From Nitrospirillum sp034653275 (GTDB lineage Bacteria > Pseudomonadota > Alphaproteobacteria > Azospirillales > Azospirillaceae), in the NCBI RefSeq assembly GCF_034653275.1, contig NZ_JAYEES010000002.1, positions 62,001 to 126,000 of the forward strand: a stretch of 64,000 nucleotides of DNA. Direction: 5' to 3'. Position 1 is the stretch's first letter, and every line of letters starts with the position of its first letter. Shown in pieces: positions 1 through 9,336 of the stretch. A program made the position numbers and the translations under genes. A model generated the notes under the pieces. The model was not told the DNA's origin. It made no database searches and saw only the letters and a list, made by a program, of their open reading frames with translations.

Positions 1-109
1 CTGGGCACGATCCCTGCTGGCCGCCCCCGAGGGCGACGCCCTGGAAGGGGCCCTGCTGATGGCCCGCCAAAACATTCCCACCCCCATCGCCAAGAGCGCC
101 CTGCCATGA
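1..109 (+). CDS. BadF/BcrA-type N-acetylglucosamine kinase, C-terminal fragment
   Basis: The frame starting at base 2 is open from the window edge to a TGA at 107-109 and encodes about 35 residues ending in KSALP. The segment RSLLAAPEGDALEGALLMA resembles the end of BadF/BadG-family glucosamine or N-acetylglucosamine kinases, where a PEGDALxGAL motif is common. The stop overlaps the start of the next gene (ATGA), so the two are translationally coupled. Followed by a SIS-domain deaminase-like gene and nagA, a kinase making GlcNAc-6-phosphate fits well. Only the tail is visible, so the family call rests on a short motif plus context. Confidence 0.6.
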   Translation, partial: WARSLLAAPEGDALEGALLMARQNIPTPIAKSALP

Positions 110-1146
110 CCCGTGAAACCCTGATGGCCCCCCTTATGGCGAGCGAGGCCGCCGAGACCCCGGACGCCCTGCGCCGGCAGATCGATCGCTGCACGCCCTT
201 GTTCCGGGATCTGGGCGAGCGCCTGCGCCGCCTGGCCCCCCGCTTCGTCGTGACCGGCGCCCGGGGCAGCAGCGACCACGCCGCGACCTACGGCAAGTAC
301 CTGATCGAAACCCGGCTGGGCCTGCCCGTGGCCTCCATCGGCCCGTCCGTGGTGTCGCTGTACCAAACGCCCCTGCACCTGAAGAACGGGCTTTACATCG
401 CGGTGTCGCAATCGGGACGCAGCCCCGACCTGTTGCGCCTGACGGAGACGGCCAAGGCCGGCGGCGCCCTGACCGTGGCCTTCGTGAACGACGAGACCTC
501 GCCCCTGTTCCAGATGGTGGACGTGGCCATCCCGCTGTGCGCCGGGCCGGAAAAGAGCGTCGCGGCGACCAAGTCCTACCTGACCTCGCTGTTCGCCTTC
601 CTGCAGATGGTGGCGCATTGGAAGGCGGACCCGGCCCTGCTGGCCACGGTGGCGGACGCCCCCCGCTGGCTGGAAAAGGCCGCGGCGCTGGACTGGTACC
701 CCGGCCTGTCGCACCTGGCGGCTGTCCGGGGGCTTTACATCATCGGCCGGGGGCTGGGCGCCGCCGCCGCCCAGGAAATGGCCCTCAAGTGCAAGGAAAC
801 CAGCCGCCTGCACGCCGACGCCTTCAGCGCGGCCGAGGTCATCCACGGCCCCCTGGCGCTGGTGGGACCGGATTTCCCCGTGTTGGCGCTGACGCAGGAT
901 GACGCGACCCTGGCCCCCACCAGCGACGCCATCCGCCGCATGGTCGGCCTGGGCGCCACCGTGCTGTCGACGGCCGGCGACATTCCGGGCGTGGTGCCGC
1001 TGCCCGCCGTGGCCGGCGTGCCGGCGGAACTGGCCCCGCTGACGGCGGTGCAAAGCTTCTACATGGGCATCCACCGCATCGCCACCGACCGGGGCCTGAA
1101 CCCCGACGTTCCCCCCAACCTGGCCAAGGTGACGGAGACGGTGTGA
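106..1146 (+). CDS. SIS-domain glucosamine-6-phosphate deaminase-like protein (NagB-II type)
   Basis: A 346-residue cytoplasmic protein with two SIS (sugar isomerase) domains, at about residues 35-165 and 200-330. Visible motifs are GARGSSDHAATYGKY in the first domain, AVSQSGRSPDLL as the phosphosugar-binding loop, and a second-domain segment with ALKCKETSRLHADAF. Length and architecture match the isomerase half of GlmS without its glutaminase domain, as in NagB-II of Shewanella, which converts glucosamine-6-phosphate to fructose-6-phosphate and ammonia. It lies between a kinase end and nagA with 4-bp overlap and 1-bp spacing, which supports a role in GlcNAc catabolism. A different amino- or keto-sugar isomerase (AgaS-like) is the main alternative. 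Confidence 0.85.
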   Translation: MTRETLMAPLMASEAAETPDALRRQIDRCTPLFRDLGERLRRLAPRFVVTGARGSSDHAATYGKYLIETRLGLPVASIGPSVVSLYQTPLHLKNGLYIAVSQSGRSPDLLRLTETAKAGGALTVAFVNDETSPLFQMVDVAIPLCAGPEKSVAATKSYLTSLFAFLQMVAHWKADPALLATVADAPRWLEKAAALDWYPGLSHLAAVRGLYIIGRGLGAAAAQEMALKCKETSRLHADAFSAAEVIHGPLALVGPDFPVLALTQDDATLAPTSDAIRRMVGLGATVLSTAGDIPGVVPLPAVAGVPAELAPLTAVQSFYMGIHRIATDRGLNPDVPPNLAKVTETV

Positions 1147-1147
1147 C

Positions 1148-2320
1148 ATGCGCCATCTACTGACGGGAGCCCGGCTGTTCACCGGCGACGTGCTGCTGGA
1201 TGACCACGCGCTGCTGCTGGCCGGGACCGACATCCTGGACATCGTGCCGGCCGTCGCCAGCGTGGCGGGCGCGGCGCGGGTGCCCCTGCCCGAGGGCAGC
1301 CTGCTGGCCCCGGGCTTCATCGACACCCAGGTCAACGGCGGCGGCGGCGTGCTGTTCAACGACACGCCCACCACCGCCGGCGCGCTGGCCATCGCCGCCG
1401 CCCACCGGCGGTTCGGCACCACGGCGCTGCTGCCCACCGTTATCACCGACGACCTGGACACCATGATGGCGGCGGCGGAGGCGGCGGCCGAGGCGGCGGC
1501 GGTGCCGGGCAGCGGCATCATCGGCGTCCATCTGGAGGGGCCCTTCCTCAATCCCACGCGGCGCGGCGTCCATAAGGAGGCCCACATCCGCCGTCCCAAT
1601 GGCGTGGATCTGGACCGGCTGAGCGCCCTGCCCCGGCATTTCGGCGACCTGGGCCGCGTGCTGCTGACCCTGGCGCCGGAACAGGTGGACGATGGCGATA
1701 TCGCGCGGCTGGTGCGCGCCGGGCTGATCCTGGCCGGGGGGCACTCCGCCGCTAGTCATGAACGCACGCAAGCGGCCCTGCGCGCCGGTCTGCGCGGTTT
1801 CACCCACCTGTTCAACGCCATGCCCCCCATCAGCAACCGGACGCCCGGCATCGCCCTGGCCGCCATGACCGCCAAGGACGCCTGGTGCGGCCTGATCGTC
1901 GACGGCGTGCATGTACATCCCGACCTGCTGGCGTTGGCCCTGGCCGCCAAGCCCCGGGGCAAGATGATGCTGGTCACCGACGCCATGCCGCCCACCGGCA
2001 CCGACGCCACCACCTTCACCCTGTACGGCGAGCGCATCCACCGGCACGATGGGCGGCTGGTGACCGATGACGGGGTGCTGGCCGGCGCCGACATCGATAT
2101 GGCGCAGGCGGTACGCAACGCCATGCGTCTGCTGGGCGTGGAGTTGGAAGAAGCCTTGCGCATGGCATCGCTCTATCCCGCGCGCTTCCTGGGCATGGAC
2201 GGGCGGCTGGGACAACTGGCCGCCGGGTTCCAAGCCGACCTGGTGCTGCTGGACACGCAGCAGCGGGTGCTGGGCACCTGGGTCGCCGGCCAGCGGGACG
2301 GAGCAGCCTCGCCCGCCTGA
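1148..2320 (+). CDS. nagA: N-acetylglucosamine-6-phosphate deacetylase
   Basis: A 390-residue amidohydrolase-superfamily enzyme that removes acetate from GlcNAc-6-phosphate. The expected motifs are present in order: PGFIDTQVNGGGG near residue 60, HLEGPFLNPTRRGVHK (metal-binding Glu) near 130-145, GGHSAAS near 195, THLFNAMPP near 220, DGVHVHPD near 250 and LVTDAMPPTG with the catalytic Asp near 275. The ATG is one base after the upstream stop, so it is the distal gene of the aminosugar operon. Length is normal for the family and no defect is visible. Confidence 0.95.
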   Translation: MRHLLTGARLFTGDVLLDDHALLLAGTDILDIVPAVASVAGAARVPLPEGSLLAPGFIDTQVNGGGGVLFNDTPTTAGALAIAAAHRRFGTTALLPTVITDDLDTMMAAAEAAAEAAAVPGSGIIGVHLEGPFLNPTRRGVHKEAHIRRPNGVDLDRLSALPRHFGDLGRVLLTLAPEQVDDGDIARLVRAGLILAGGHSAASHERTQAALRAGLRGFTHLFNAMPPISNRTPGIALAAMTAKDAWCGLIVDGVHVHPDLLALALAAKPRGKMMLVTDAMPPTGTDATTFTLYGERIHRHDGRLVTDDGVLAGADIDMAQAVRNAMRLLGVELEEALRMASLYPARFLGMDGRLGQLAAGFQADLVLLDTQQRVLGTWVAGQRDGAASPA

Positions 2321-2487
2321 GTGATCGGGCACCTGGACAGGGCATTATATTTTATATGCTATCCCACTGTACAAATGTGCAGCGAACTTTCTTTGCCCGT
2401 TCGCAATTGCGTCATTGTGTCTCTGACAGCGGTGTCTCATCATGAGGTGGAATAAAGAAATTAAATTGCATAAGGGAACCCGGCCGG

Positions 2488-3714
2488 ATGCAGCCGCCCC
2501 TCGCCCACCAACAGCCTGAGCTTCACCCCACCCTGGGGGCCAGCCTTTCCGGCACGAATCTGGAACGCGCCGGCGACCATAACCAGCGGGTCATGCTGCA
2601 GGCCATTCGCGTCAGCGGTCCCCTGACCCGGGCCGACCTGGGACGAATCACCGGCCTCACCCCGCCGGCCATCGCCAACATCACGCGGCGCCTGCTGAAC
2701 GACAGTCTCATTCTTGAGGTCGGCCGGTTGCAGGGCACGCGCGGGCAGCCCGCCATGCGCCTGGCCATCAACCCGGACGGCTGTTTCGCCATCGGCGTCA
2801 ATGTCGACCGCGACCATGTGACCCTGGTGGTCCTGGACCTGTTGGGCCAGGTGCGCCACCGCGCCGTGCTGGAGGTGGACTTCCCCCTGCCCGACACCGT
2901 CGCCGCCTTCTTCAAGGCGCAGGTGGAGGAATTGGTGGAAAGCCAGACCTTCCCGCGCAACCGCCTCATCGGCATCGGGGTGGCGCTGCCCGATGACCTG
3001 GGCCGGGTGAACCTGCCCAACCGGCCGAAGAGCTTCGAAGCCTGGAGCACGACGGACATCCCCGACCTGTTCACCGCCACCCTGCCCCTGCCGGTGTTCA
3101 TGGAAAACGACGCGGCGGCGGCGGCATTGGGGGAACTGCAGTTCGGCCACGGCCTGAGCGACCCCAGCTTCTTCTACGTGCTGGTCAACCAGGGCCTGGG
3201 CGGCGGCATCGTCATCGACGGCCAGTATTTCCGGGGGGCCCAGGGCCGCAGCGGCGAATTGGGATTCCTGCCCATCACCTCCCCCCGCACGCTGGCGCGG
3301 ACGTTGGAGGAGGCGGTGTCGCTCTCGGCCCTGTATGCCTACCTCGCCGCCCGGGGCCGCGCCGTCACGCGGCCGGAGCAACTGCTGGAATTCGACCCCG
3401 TGGGCCAGCAGCTGCTGAACGATTGGCTGGATCTGGCGGCCGAGCTGCTGACCACGCCCATTGTGGCGGTCAGTTGCCTGGTGAACCCGGAGGCGGTGTT
3501 CTTCGGCGGCCGCTTGCCGGCCCCGCTGATCGACCGCCTGGCGCAAATGATCAACGACCGGCTACGGGCGCACGCGGGCGCCATCCCCGTCATCGTTCCC
3601 GTCCGCCGCGCGGCCACGGCCACCGACGCGCCGGCGGTGGGGGCGGCCCTGTTGCCCTTCAGCGACCGTTTGCTGCCCACCCGGACGACGCTCATGAAAA
3701 CGGCGGCCGACTGA
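2488..3714 (+). CDS. ROK-family transcriptional regulator (NagC/Mlc type)
   Basis: A 408-residue ROK repressor. Residues about 30-90 form a MarR/winged-helix-type N-terminal domain (HNQRVMLQAIRVSGPLTRADL, then GLTPPAIANITRRLL as the likely recognition helix). Residues 100-390 form the ROK sugar-kinase-like fold with ENDAAAAALGE and an NQGLGGGIVIDGQYF phosphate-loop-like segment. The CxCGxxGC zinc motif of sugar-binding ROK kinases is absent, so it may respond to ligand differently from Mlc/NagC. A 167-bp spacer separates it from nagA, and it probably controls the aminosugar and glycan genes on either side; that is inference from position. Confidence 0.9.
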   Translation: MQPPLAHQQPELHPTLGASLSGTNLERAGDHNQRVMLQAIRVSGPLTRADLGRITGLTPPAIANITRRLLNDSLILEVGRLQGTRGQPAMRLAINPDGCFAIGVNVDRDHVTLVVLDLLGQVRHRAVLEVDFPLPDTVAAFFKAQVEELVESQTFPRNRLIGIGVALPDDLGRVNLPNRPKSFEAWSTTDIPDLFTATLPLPVFMENDAAAAALGELQFGHGLSDPSFFYVLVNQGLGGGIVIDGQYFRGAQGRSGELGFLPITSPRTLARTLEEAVSLSALYAYLAARGRAVTRPEQLLEFDPVGQQLLNDWLDLAAELLTTPIVAVSCLVNPEAVFFGGRLPAPLIDRLAQMINDRLRAHAGAIPVIVPVRRAATATDAPAVGAALLPFSDRLLPTRTTLMKTAAD

Positions 3715-3866
3715 TTGTATTAATTATTTCATTTTTCCTTTTTAATGAGTATGGTCCTGTCTAGGGAGACATCCGAAGACCCCACGCACGGGAGGGGGCC
3801 CGGACCACGCACCATCAGACGCACCATTCCCATCCGTTAGCAGATGGCCTGCGAGAGGGCTTACGC

Positions 3867-4769
3867 ATGATTCAAATCGGGGTCGATTTCGGCGGCACGA
3901 AGATCGAGGCCGCCGCCCTGGATCTCAACGGCCGTTTCCTGTCGCGCCTGCGCGAACCCAATCCGGGCAGCTATGACGCCGCCATCGCCACCATCTGCCG
4001 CCTGATCCATCGGGTGGAGACGGAGGCGGGGACGCAGGGCACCGTGGGCATCGGCGTTCCAGGCTCGATCTCCCCACAGACCGGCCTCATGCGCAACGCC
4101 AATTCGGTTTGGCTGAACGGCCGCGTCTTTCACAGCGACGTCGCCGCCGCCCTGGGCCGTGAGGTCAGGGTCGCCAACGACGCCAACTGCCTGGCCCTGT
4201 CCGAGGCCGTGGACGGTGCCGCCGCCGGCGCGCGCATCGCCTTCGCCGTCATCCTCGGCACCGGCTGCGGCAGCGGCCTGGTGATCGATGGCCGCCTGAT
4301 CGAGGGCGCCAACGGACTGGCCGGGGAATTGGGCCACATCTCCCTGCCCTGGCCCAAGGCGGATGAGGTGCCGGCGCCCGACTGCTGGTGCGGCAACAAG
4401 GGCTGCCTTGAAACCTGGGTGTCCGGCACCGGTTTGAGCCGGGAGTTCCGGGCGGTCACCGGCCGCAAGATGGATGCCGAGACCATCATCCAGAGCATGC
4501 GCCGCAACGAGCCGGATGCCGTGGCCGCCTTTGACCGCTTCATCGACCGACTGGGCCGCGGCCTGGCCGTGGTCAGCAACATCGTCGATCCGGATGTCTT
4601 CGTCTTCGGCGGCGGCTTGTCCAACGTCACCGAAATCTATGACCGGCTGGCCGGCGCCATCCGGCCCTATCTCTTCACCGACGTCTGGGAAGCGAAGCTG
4701 GTCCCGGCCCGCTGGGGTGATTCCTCCGGCGTGCGCGGCGCCGCCCGCCTGTGGGAACGCGCGCTGTAA
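3867..4769 (+). CDS. ROK-family sugar kinase, Mak (fructokinase/mannokinase)-like
   Basis: A 300-residue cytoplasmic kinase. The N-terminus has the ATP-binding DFGGTK motif. VGIGVPGSISPQTGLMRNAN, VANDANCLALSEAVDGAAAG with the catalytic Asp, ILGTGCGSGLVIDG and the zinc-binding CWCGNKGCLE all follow the arrangement of E. coli Mak very closely, including the C-terminal GDSSGVRGAARLW. Mak phosphorylates fructose and, more weakly, mannose or glucose. Next to mannosidase genes, mannose is an attractive substrate, but GlcNAc cannot be excluded from sequence alone. Start is the ATG at 3867 after GAGAGGG. The stop overlaps the ATG of the following gene (TAATG). Confidence 0.9.
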   Translation: MIQIGVDFGGTKIEAAALDLNGRFLSRLREPNPGSYDAAIATICRLIHRVETEAGTQGTVGIGVPGSISPQTGLMRNANSVWLNGRVFHSDVAAALGREVRVANDANCLALSEAVDGAAAGARIAFAVILGTGCGSGLVIDGRLIEGANGLAGELGHISLPWPKADEVPAPDCWCGNKGCLETWVSGTGLSREFRAVTGRKMDAETIIQSMRRNEPDAVAAFDRFIDRLGRGLAVVSNIVDPDVFVFGGGLSNVTEIYDRLAGAIRPYLFTDVWEAKLVPARWGDSSGVRGAARLWERAL

Positions 4770-7120
4770 TGCTGCCCCCTCGGCACTGGGTCGCGGTGGT
4801 CTTGACCGCCATGGCCGCCGCCGTGTCACTCAGCGCACGGGCCGCCTCCCCCCTGGACCTGTCGGCGGCCGTGGTCGTGGCACCCGGGATCAAGGGGCCG
4901 GAAGCCGCCGCCGTGGGCATGCTGGTGGATGAGGTGCGCAAGCGTACCGGCGTTGCCTGGCCCAAGGTGTCGGTGGCGCCCGACGGGGCAGCAGCCCGCA
5001 TCGTCATCACCCACGCGGTTGGCAAGCCGGAAGGTTATCGCCTAACAACCGAACGGCGCGGTGGGGAAACCGTTTTGGTGGTCGCCGGCAACGACAGCCG
5101 GGGCGTGTTGTTCGGCATTGGGCACCTGCTGCGCACGCTGACCATGACGCCCGGGCACATCGTCCTGGATCATCCGTTGAACCTGTCCACCAGCCCGGCC
5201 CAGCCCGTACGCGGCCATCAGATCGGCTATCGCTACAAGAACAACACCTACGACGCCTGGACGCTGGCGCAGTTCGAACAGCAAATCCGCGACCTGGCGG
5301 TGTTCGGCGCCAACGCCGTCCAGCTGATCGCCCCCGCCTCGGACGACGAGCCGACCAGCCCCCTGTTCCCGGCCCCGGCCTTGGAAACCACCCTGGGCAT
5401 CGCCCGCCTGCTGGACAAATACGGCCTGGATTGCGACCTGTTTTATCCGGAGATGCGCCAGGACTACGCCGATCCGGCGACGGTGGCGGCGGAACTGGCG
5501 GCGTTCGAGGACCTGGTGCGGCGCTTCGCCCATCTCCACGCCGTCTACGTGCCGGGCGGGGATCCGGGGCACACGCCGCCGGATCTGCTGTTTCCCCTGC
5601 TGGAGCGGCAGGCGCGCATCCTGAGACGGTATCATCCCCATGCCCAGCTGTGGGTATCGGGCCAGGGCTTCGACCAGGCGCACTATGAGGCCTTCTATCA
5701 TCTGCTAGCGCGGCGGCCGGCCTGGCTGACGGGGGTGTTCTTCGGCCCCCAGTCGCGCGACCCCTTGCCCGTGCAGCGCGCCCGCATTCCCCGGCGCTAC
5801 CCCATCCAGTTCTACCCGGATATCGGCCACACCCTGCACGCCCAGTTCCCCGTACCGCGCTGGGATCCCGCCTTCGCCTTGTTGGAGGGGCGGGAGCCCA
5901 TCAACCCCCGCCCCCGGGATGAAACACTCATCTTCCGTCATTTCGCCGGCCTGACCGTCGGGTTCGTGACCTATTCGGAGGGGGTGAACGACGATGTCAA
6001 CAAGGTGCTGTGGACGCGCCTGGGCTGGTCCGCCGCCACCCCGCCGGAGGAGACGCTGCGCGACTACGCCCGCTATTTCCTGGGTGGGGCGGAAGGGGAC
6101 AGGCTGGCCGCCCTGATCCTGGCGCTTGAGCGCGACTGGCGGGGTCCCATCACGGACAACAGCGGCATCGCCGCCACGCTGCAGGACTTCCAGGGCTTTA
6201 AGGACCGCCCCGACCTGAGGGAGAATTGGCGCTTCGAATCCCTGCTCTACCGTGCCACCTACGATGCCTATGCCCAGGCGCGGGCCAGGGCCGAGGCACG
6301 GCGCGAGGCCCAGGCCCTGGACACCCTGGCCCAGGCCCCGGCCCGGGGCAGCCGCGACGTCATGGCGGCGGCGACCATCGCCCTGGCCCAACCCGACGAT
6401 GCCGAAACCGGCCGCCTGCGCGACCAGCTGTTCGACCTGGCCGGCCGCCTTTACGCGCACGTGGGATTGCAGCTGAGCGTCACCCGCTACGGCGCCTCGG
6501 GCGTCGAGCGGGGTGCCAACCTGGATCGGGTGGACACCAGCCTGAACGACCGCGTCTGGCTGACGCGGCGCTTCGCCGACATCGCCCAGCTGCCGGACGA
6601 GGCGGCGCGCCAGGCGCGCCTGGCCGAGATCGTCACCTGGCGGCGACCGGTGCCAGGCAGCCTGTACGATGACCTGGGCGACCCGGGGCAGGAGCCGCAC
6701 CTGGTGGGGGGCAAGGCCTACGGCCAGGATCCGGAACTATACGACAGCGACATCGACGGCATCGCCGACCGGACACCGGACGACGGCTGGCGGCTGTCCT
6801 GGGTCACCTATGCCGAGACGCTGTATGAACGCCCCATCCACCTGCGCTACCGTCGCCTGGATCCCACACGCCATTACACCCTGCGCGTCACATACGCGGG
6901 CGAGGATTACGCCCTGCCCATGCGCCTGACCGCCAATGGCGGCATCGAGATCCATGCGGCCCTGCCTCGGCCCTCGAACCCGGCGACCCTGGAATTCGAC
7001 ATCCCCCAACAGGCCACCCACGACGGCCGGCTGGATCTGGAATGGACGCGGCCCCCGGGGTTGGGCGGCAGCGGGCGGGGGCACCAGGTGGCCGAGGTCT
7101 GGCTGATGCCCCAGCCTTGA
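4769..7120 (+). CDS. Secreted glycosidase-like protein of unrecognised family (GH20b/GH67-type N-domain)
   Basis: A 783-residue exported protein that I cannot assign to a named glycoside hydrolase family. The ATG at 4769 overlaps the kinase stop (TAATG) and gives a clean Sec signal peptide ending near ARA. Residues about 25-140 look like the small alpha/beta domain in front of many hexosaminidase and alpha-glucuronidase barrels (EAAAVGMLVDEVRKRTGV, then GNDSRGVLFGIGHLLRTL). Residues 150-470 look like a TIM barrel (RGHQIGYRYKNNTYDAW, AVFGANAVQL, YVPGGDPGHTPPD, FVTYSEGVNDDVNK). The C-terminus is helical, then beta-rich. Its context between a sugar kinase and a fucosidase/mannosidase cluster suggests action on the same glycan. 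Confidence 0.65.
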   Translation: MLPPRHWVAVVLTAMAAAVSLSARAASPLDLSAAVVVAPGIKGPEAAAVGMLVDEVRKRTGVAWPKVSVAPDGAAARIVITHAVGKPEGYRLTTERRGGETVLVVAGNDSRGVLFGIGHLLRTLTMTPGHIVLDHPLNLSTSPAQPVRGHQIGYRYKNNTYDAWTLAQFEQQIRDLAVFGANAVQLIAPASDDEPTSPLFPAPALETTLGIARLLDKYGLDCDLFYPEMRQDYADPATVAAELAAFEDLVRRFAHLHAVYVPGGDPGHTPPDLLFPLLERQARILRRYHPHAQLWVSGQGFDQAHYEAFYHLLARRPAWLTGVFFGPQSRDPLPVQRARIPRRYPIQFYPDIGHTLHAQFPVPRWDPAFALLEGREPINPRPRDETLIFRHFAGLTVGFVTYSEGVNDDVNKVLWTRLGWSAATPPEETLRDYARYFLGGAEGDRLAALILALERDWRGPITDNSGIAATLQDFQGFKDRPDLRENWRFESLLYRATYDAYAQARARAEARREAQALDTLAQAPARGSRDVMAAATIALAQPDDAETGRLRDQLFDLAGRLYAHVGLQLSVTRYGASGVERGANLDRVDTSLNDRVWLTRRFADIAQLPDEAARQARLAEIVTWRRPVPGSLYDDLGDPGQEPHLVGGKAYGQDPELYDSDIDGIADRTPDDGWRLSWVTYAETLYERPIHLRYRRLDPTRHYTLRVTYAGEDYALPMRLTANGGIEIHAALPRPSNPATLEFDIPQQATHDGRLDLEWTRPPGLGGSGRGHQVAEVWLMPQP

Positions 7121-7124
7121 CCCG

Positions 7125-9254
7125 TCAGCGCGTCACGATCCCCAGTTCCGCGAAGGCCACCAGCCCCTCGCCACCGGCGGCCCGGGTGATCTCCAGCCGC
7201 ACGAACCGCCCGGGGCGCGCCTCGGGGAACATCACCCGCTGCTCCCCGGCATTGGCGGCGATGTTGGCGAATTCGCCCGCCACCACCGGCCCCCAGGCCT
7301 TGCCGTCGACACTGGCCTGGATGCGGTAATTCCCCGGCGCGCCCACGCCCGGCGGACGCTGGCCCGCCGGCAGCAGGGTGATGCCCTTCAGGGGGCGCAT
7401 GGCCCCCAAATCCAGCACGACCTCATGGGGCAAGGGCCGTCCGCTGGTGACCCATAGGCTGCCGGGGTCTTCATCGATGATCGCCTCGGCCCCCGGCGCC
7501 GTGGCCGACACCACCCGCCAGTCCGCCTTGGAAACGTCGAACCCCCGCATGGCCACGCCGCTGCTGGCACCGGTGCGCGGCAGATGGCAGATGGCCTGAA
7601 CGATACCGCCCTCCGGCAAGGGGAACGGATCCTGGTAGAGGGGGGAGCGCAGGGTCGGAACCTCGCCATCGGTGGTGTAGTGCAGGATGGCGCCCGGAAT
7701 GTCGCTGGATAGGGTCACCAGCCCGTGGCGATCGCGGCGGATGCCCGGCTCCTCCACCAGGTCAGGCAGGCGGAACAGCGCCACCTCGCGGATGGCTGGG
7801 CAAGCGTCCGCGTCCAGGATGCGCAGGCGCAGGCGGGTGGTGGCGATCGGGGCGGTCAGCCGCACCAGGCGCTGGCTGCCGATGGCGGTGTGGCGGGCGA
7901 CCTCCGCCCAGCTTCCCTGACCGTCGTCCCAAACCTCCAGCGCGAAGGCGCCGATCCGCTGGCCCAACGGCAAATATTCGCGCAGGCGCACGACGTTGAA
8001 GCTACGCGCCTGGGGCCATTCCAGTGTCAGGTCGGCAACGTGGGCGGCATCCGGCGGCGCCCAATAGCTGTCCGCCCGTCCGTCCAGAACGTTACGGGGG
8101 TCGAAGCCGGGCCCGCGCACGGCGCTCGCTTGAACCACGGCCCCCTGGGCCAGGTCCGTGCCGAAGGTGGCGCGCAGCAGGTCGCCCCAGCCCTTCAGCA
8201 TCGCGGCGTCATGGTCGGGTACGCGGCCGCGCCGGTCGGGCGGCAGGTTCAGGATCAGGTTGGCGCCCCGGCCCACGGACTCGAAATACAAGCGCACGAG
8301 CCGCCCCACCGACTTCACATCGGCATCCTCCTGCGCGTGCCAGAACCAGCCGGGGCGCAAGGACACGTCGACCTCGGCCGGCCGCCAGTGCGCCCCGCCC
8401 CGCGTGCCATGCTCTCCAATCTCCTGGGTGTAGGGGGCGTCGCCCACCGTGGCGCGGCAGGGGTCGCCGGCATACCCTTCCTCATTGCCCACCCAGCGCG
8501 CATCGGCACCCCAGGGCCCGTGGGCGTCGCGACCCCAATTGCCCCAGATGACGGCATCCGGCTGGTACTGCCGCACCAGCGCCCAGGTGTTGGTCCAGTC
8601 GTAATAGCTTTCGGCGTCGATGGAGCGCTTCTCCCGCGCCCCGCCGTAAAAGCCGTCGCCACCGTTGGCACCGTCGAACCACATCTCGAACAGGGGGCCA
8701 TAGCCCGTCAGCAGTTCGCGCAGCTGGTTACGGTAATAGGTGATGTAGGCAGGCCGGCCGTATTCCGCGTGATTGCGATCCCAGGGGGAAAGGTAGAGGC
8801 CGAACCGCAAGCCGGCCCGGCGGCAGGCGGCCGCCATTTCCCCCACGATATCCCCCTGCCCGTTCTTGTAGGGGCTGTTGCGGATGCAATGCTCGGTGTA
8901 CCGCGTGGGCCAGAGGCAAAAGCCGTCGTGGTGCTTGGCCGTCAGGATCAGGCCGGTCAGGCCCGCCGCCTTGGCGGCCCCGGCGATCTGGTCGGCGCTG
9001 AAGTCGGTGGGGTTGAACAGGGCCGGTGATTCATCGCCGTACCCCCATTCCCGGTCGGTGAAGGTGTTGATGCTGAAATGGACGAAGGCGTAGGCCGCCA
9101 TCTCATGCCAGGCCTGCTGCCGCGCCGCCGGCACCGCGCCCCATGGCTGCGGCGCCGGCGCCTGGCCCGCCGTGGCGCCGGCCAGGGACAGGATGCTGGA
9201 GGCGGCACCGGTCGCCAGGACGGCGCGGCGCGACGGCAGGAACGGGCGGGACAT
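7125..9254 (-). CDS. Exported alpha-L-fucosidase, GH29, with C-terminal carbohydrate-binding domains
   Basis: A 709-residue enzyme. The ATG at 9254 is preferred over the in-frame ATG at 9272 because GGGGAG lies just upstream of it. The N-terminus has a twin-arginine signal (PSRRAVLATG). The GH29 barrel shows AYAFVHFSINTFTDREWG near residue 55, TAKHHDGFCLWP near 105-116 and LFEMWFDGANGG, in which Asp194 is the probable nucleophile. After about residue 335 come an F5/8-type-C (CBM32-like) domain, a chitobiase-C-like segment (ILHYTTDGEVPTLRSPLY) and a second F5/8-like domain to the end. It removes terminal fucose from glycans, probably in the periplasm. It converges with the preceding plus-strand gene with 4 bp between stops. 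Confidence 0.93.
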   Translation of the reverse strand: MSRPFLPSRRAVLATGAASSILSLAGATAGQAPAPQPWGAVPAARQQAWHEMAAYAFVHFSINTFTDREWGYGDESPALFNPTDFSADQIAGAAKAAGLTGLILTAKHHDGFCLWPTRYTEHCIRNSPYKNGQGDIVGEMAAACRRAGLRFGLYLSPWDRNHAEYGRPAYITYYRNQLRELLTGYGPLFEMWFDGANGGDGFYGGAREKRSIDAESYYDWTNTWALVRQYQPDAVIWGNWGRDAHGPWGADARWVGNEEGYAGDPCRATVGDAPYTQEIGEHGTRGGAHWRPAEVDVSLRPGWFWHAQEDADVKSVGRLVRLYFESVGRGANLILNLPPDRRGRVPDHDAAMLKGWGDLLRATFGTDLAQGAVVQASAVRGPGFDPRNVLDGRADSYWAPPDAAHVADLTLEWPQARSFNVVRLREYLPLGQRIGAFALEVWDDGQGSWAEVARHTAIGSQRLVRLTAPIATTRLRLRILDADACPAIREVALFRLPDLVEEPGIRRDRHGLVTLSSDIPGAILHYTTDGEVPTLRSPLYQDPFPLPEGGIVQAICHLPRTGASSGVAMRGFDVSKADWRVVSATAPGAEAIIDEDPGSLWVTSGRPLPHEVVLDLGAMRPLKGITLLPAGQRPPGVGAPGNYRIQASVDGKAWGPVVAGEFANIAANAGEQRVMFPEARPGRFVRLEITRAAGGEGLVAFAELGIVTR

Positions 9255-9277
9255 CGGCAAGCTCCCCGGCATGGTGT

Positions 9278-9308
9278 ATCATTAATGAAACTGAATTAAA
9301 TTAATGAT
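9278..9308. promoter_or_regulatory. Perfect 9-bp inverted repeat upstream of the GH29 gene
   Basis: ATCATTAAT at 9278-9286 and its exact reverse complement ATTAATGAT at 9300-9308 are separated by 13 bases in an AT-rich island of an otherwise GC-rich locus. The site lies 23 bp upstream of the fucosidase ATG and between the GH92 stop and the GH29 start. It is a plausible operator. No T-run follows, so a terminator is less likely. Confidence 0.5.
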
Positions 9309-9336
9309 GCCATGCTCGGGGAACCGTTTAAAGACC

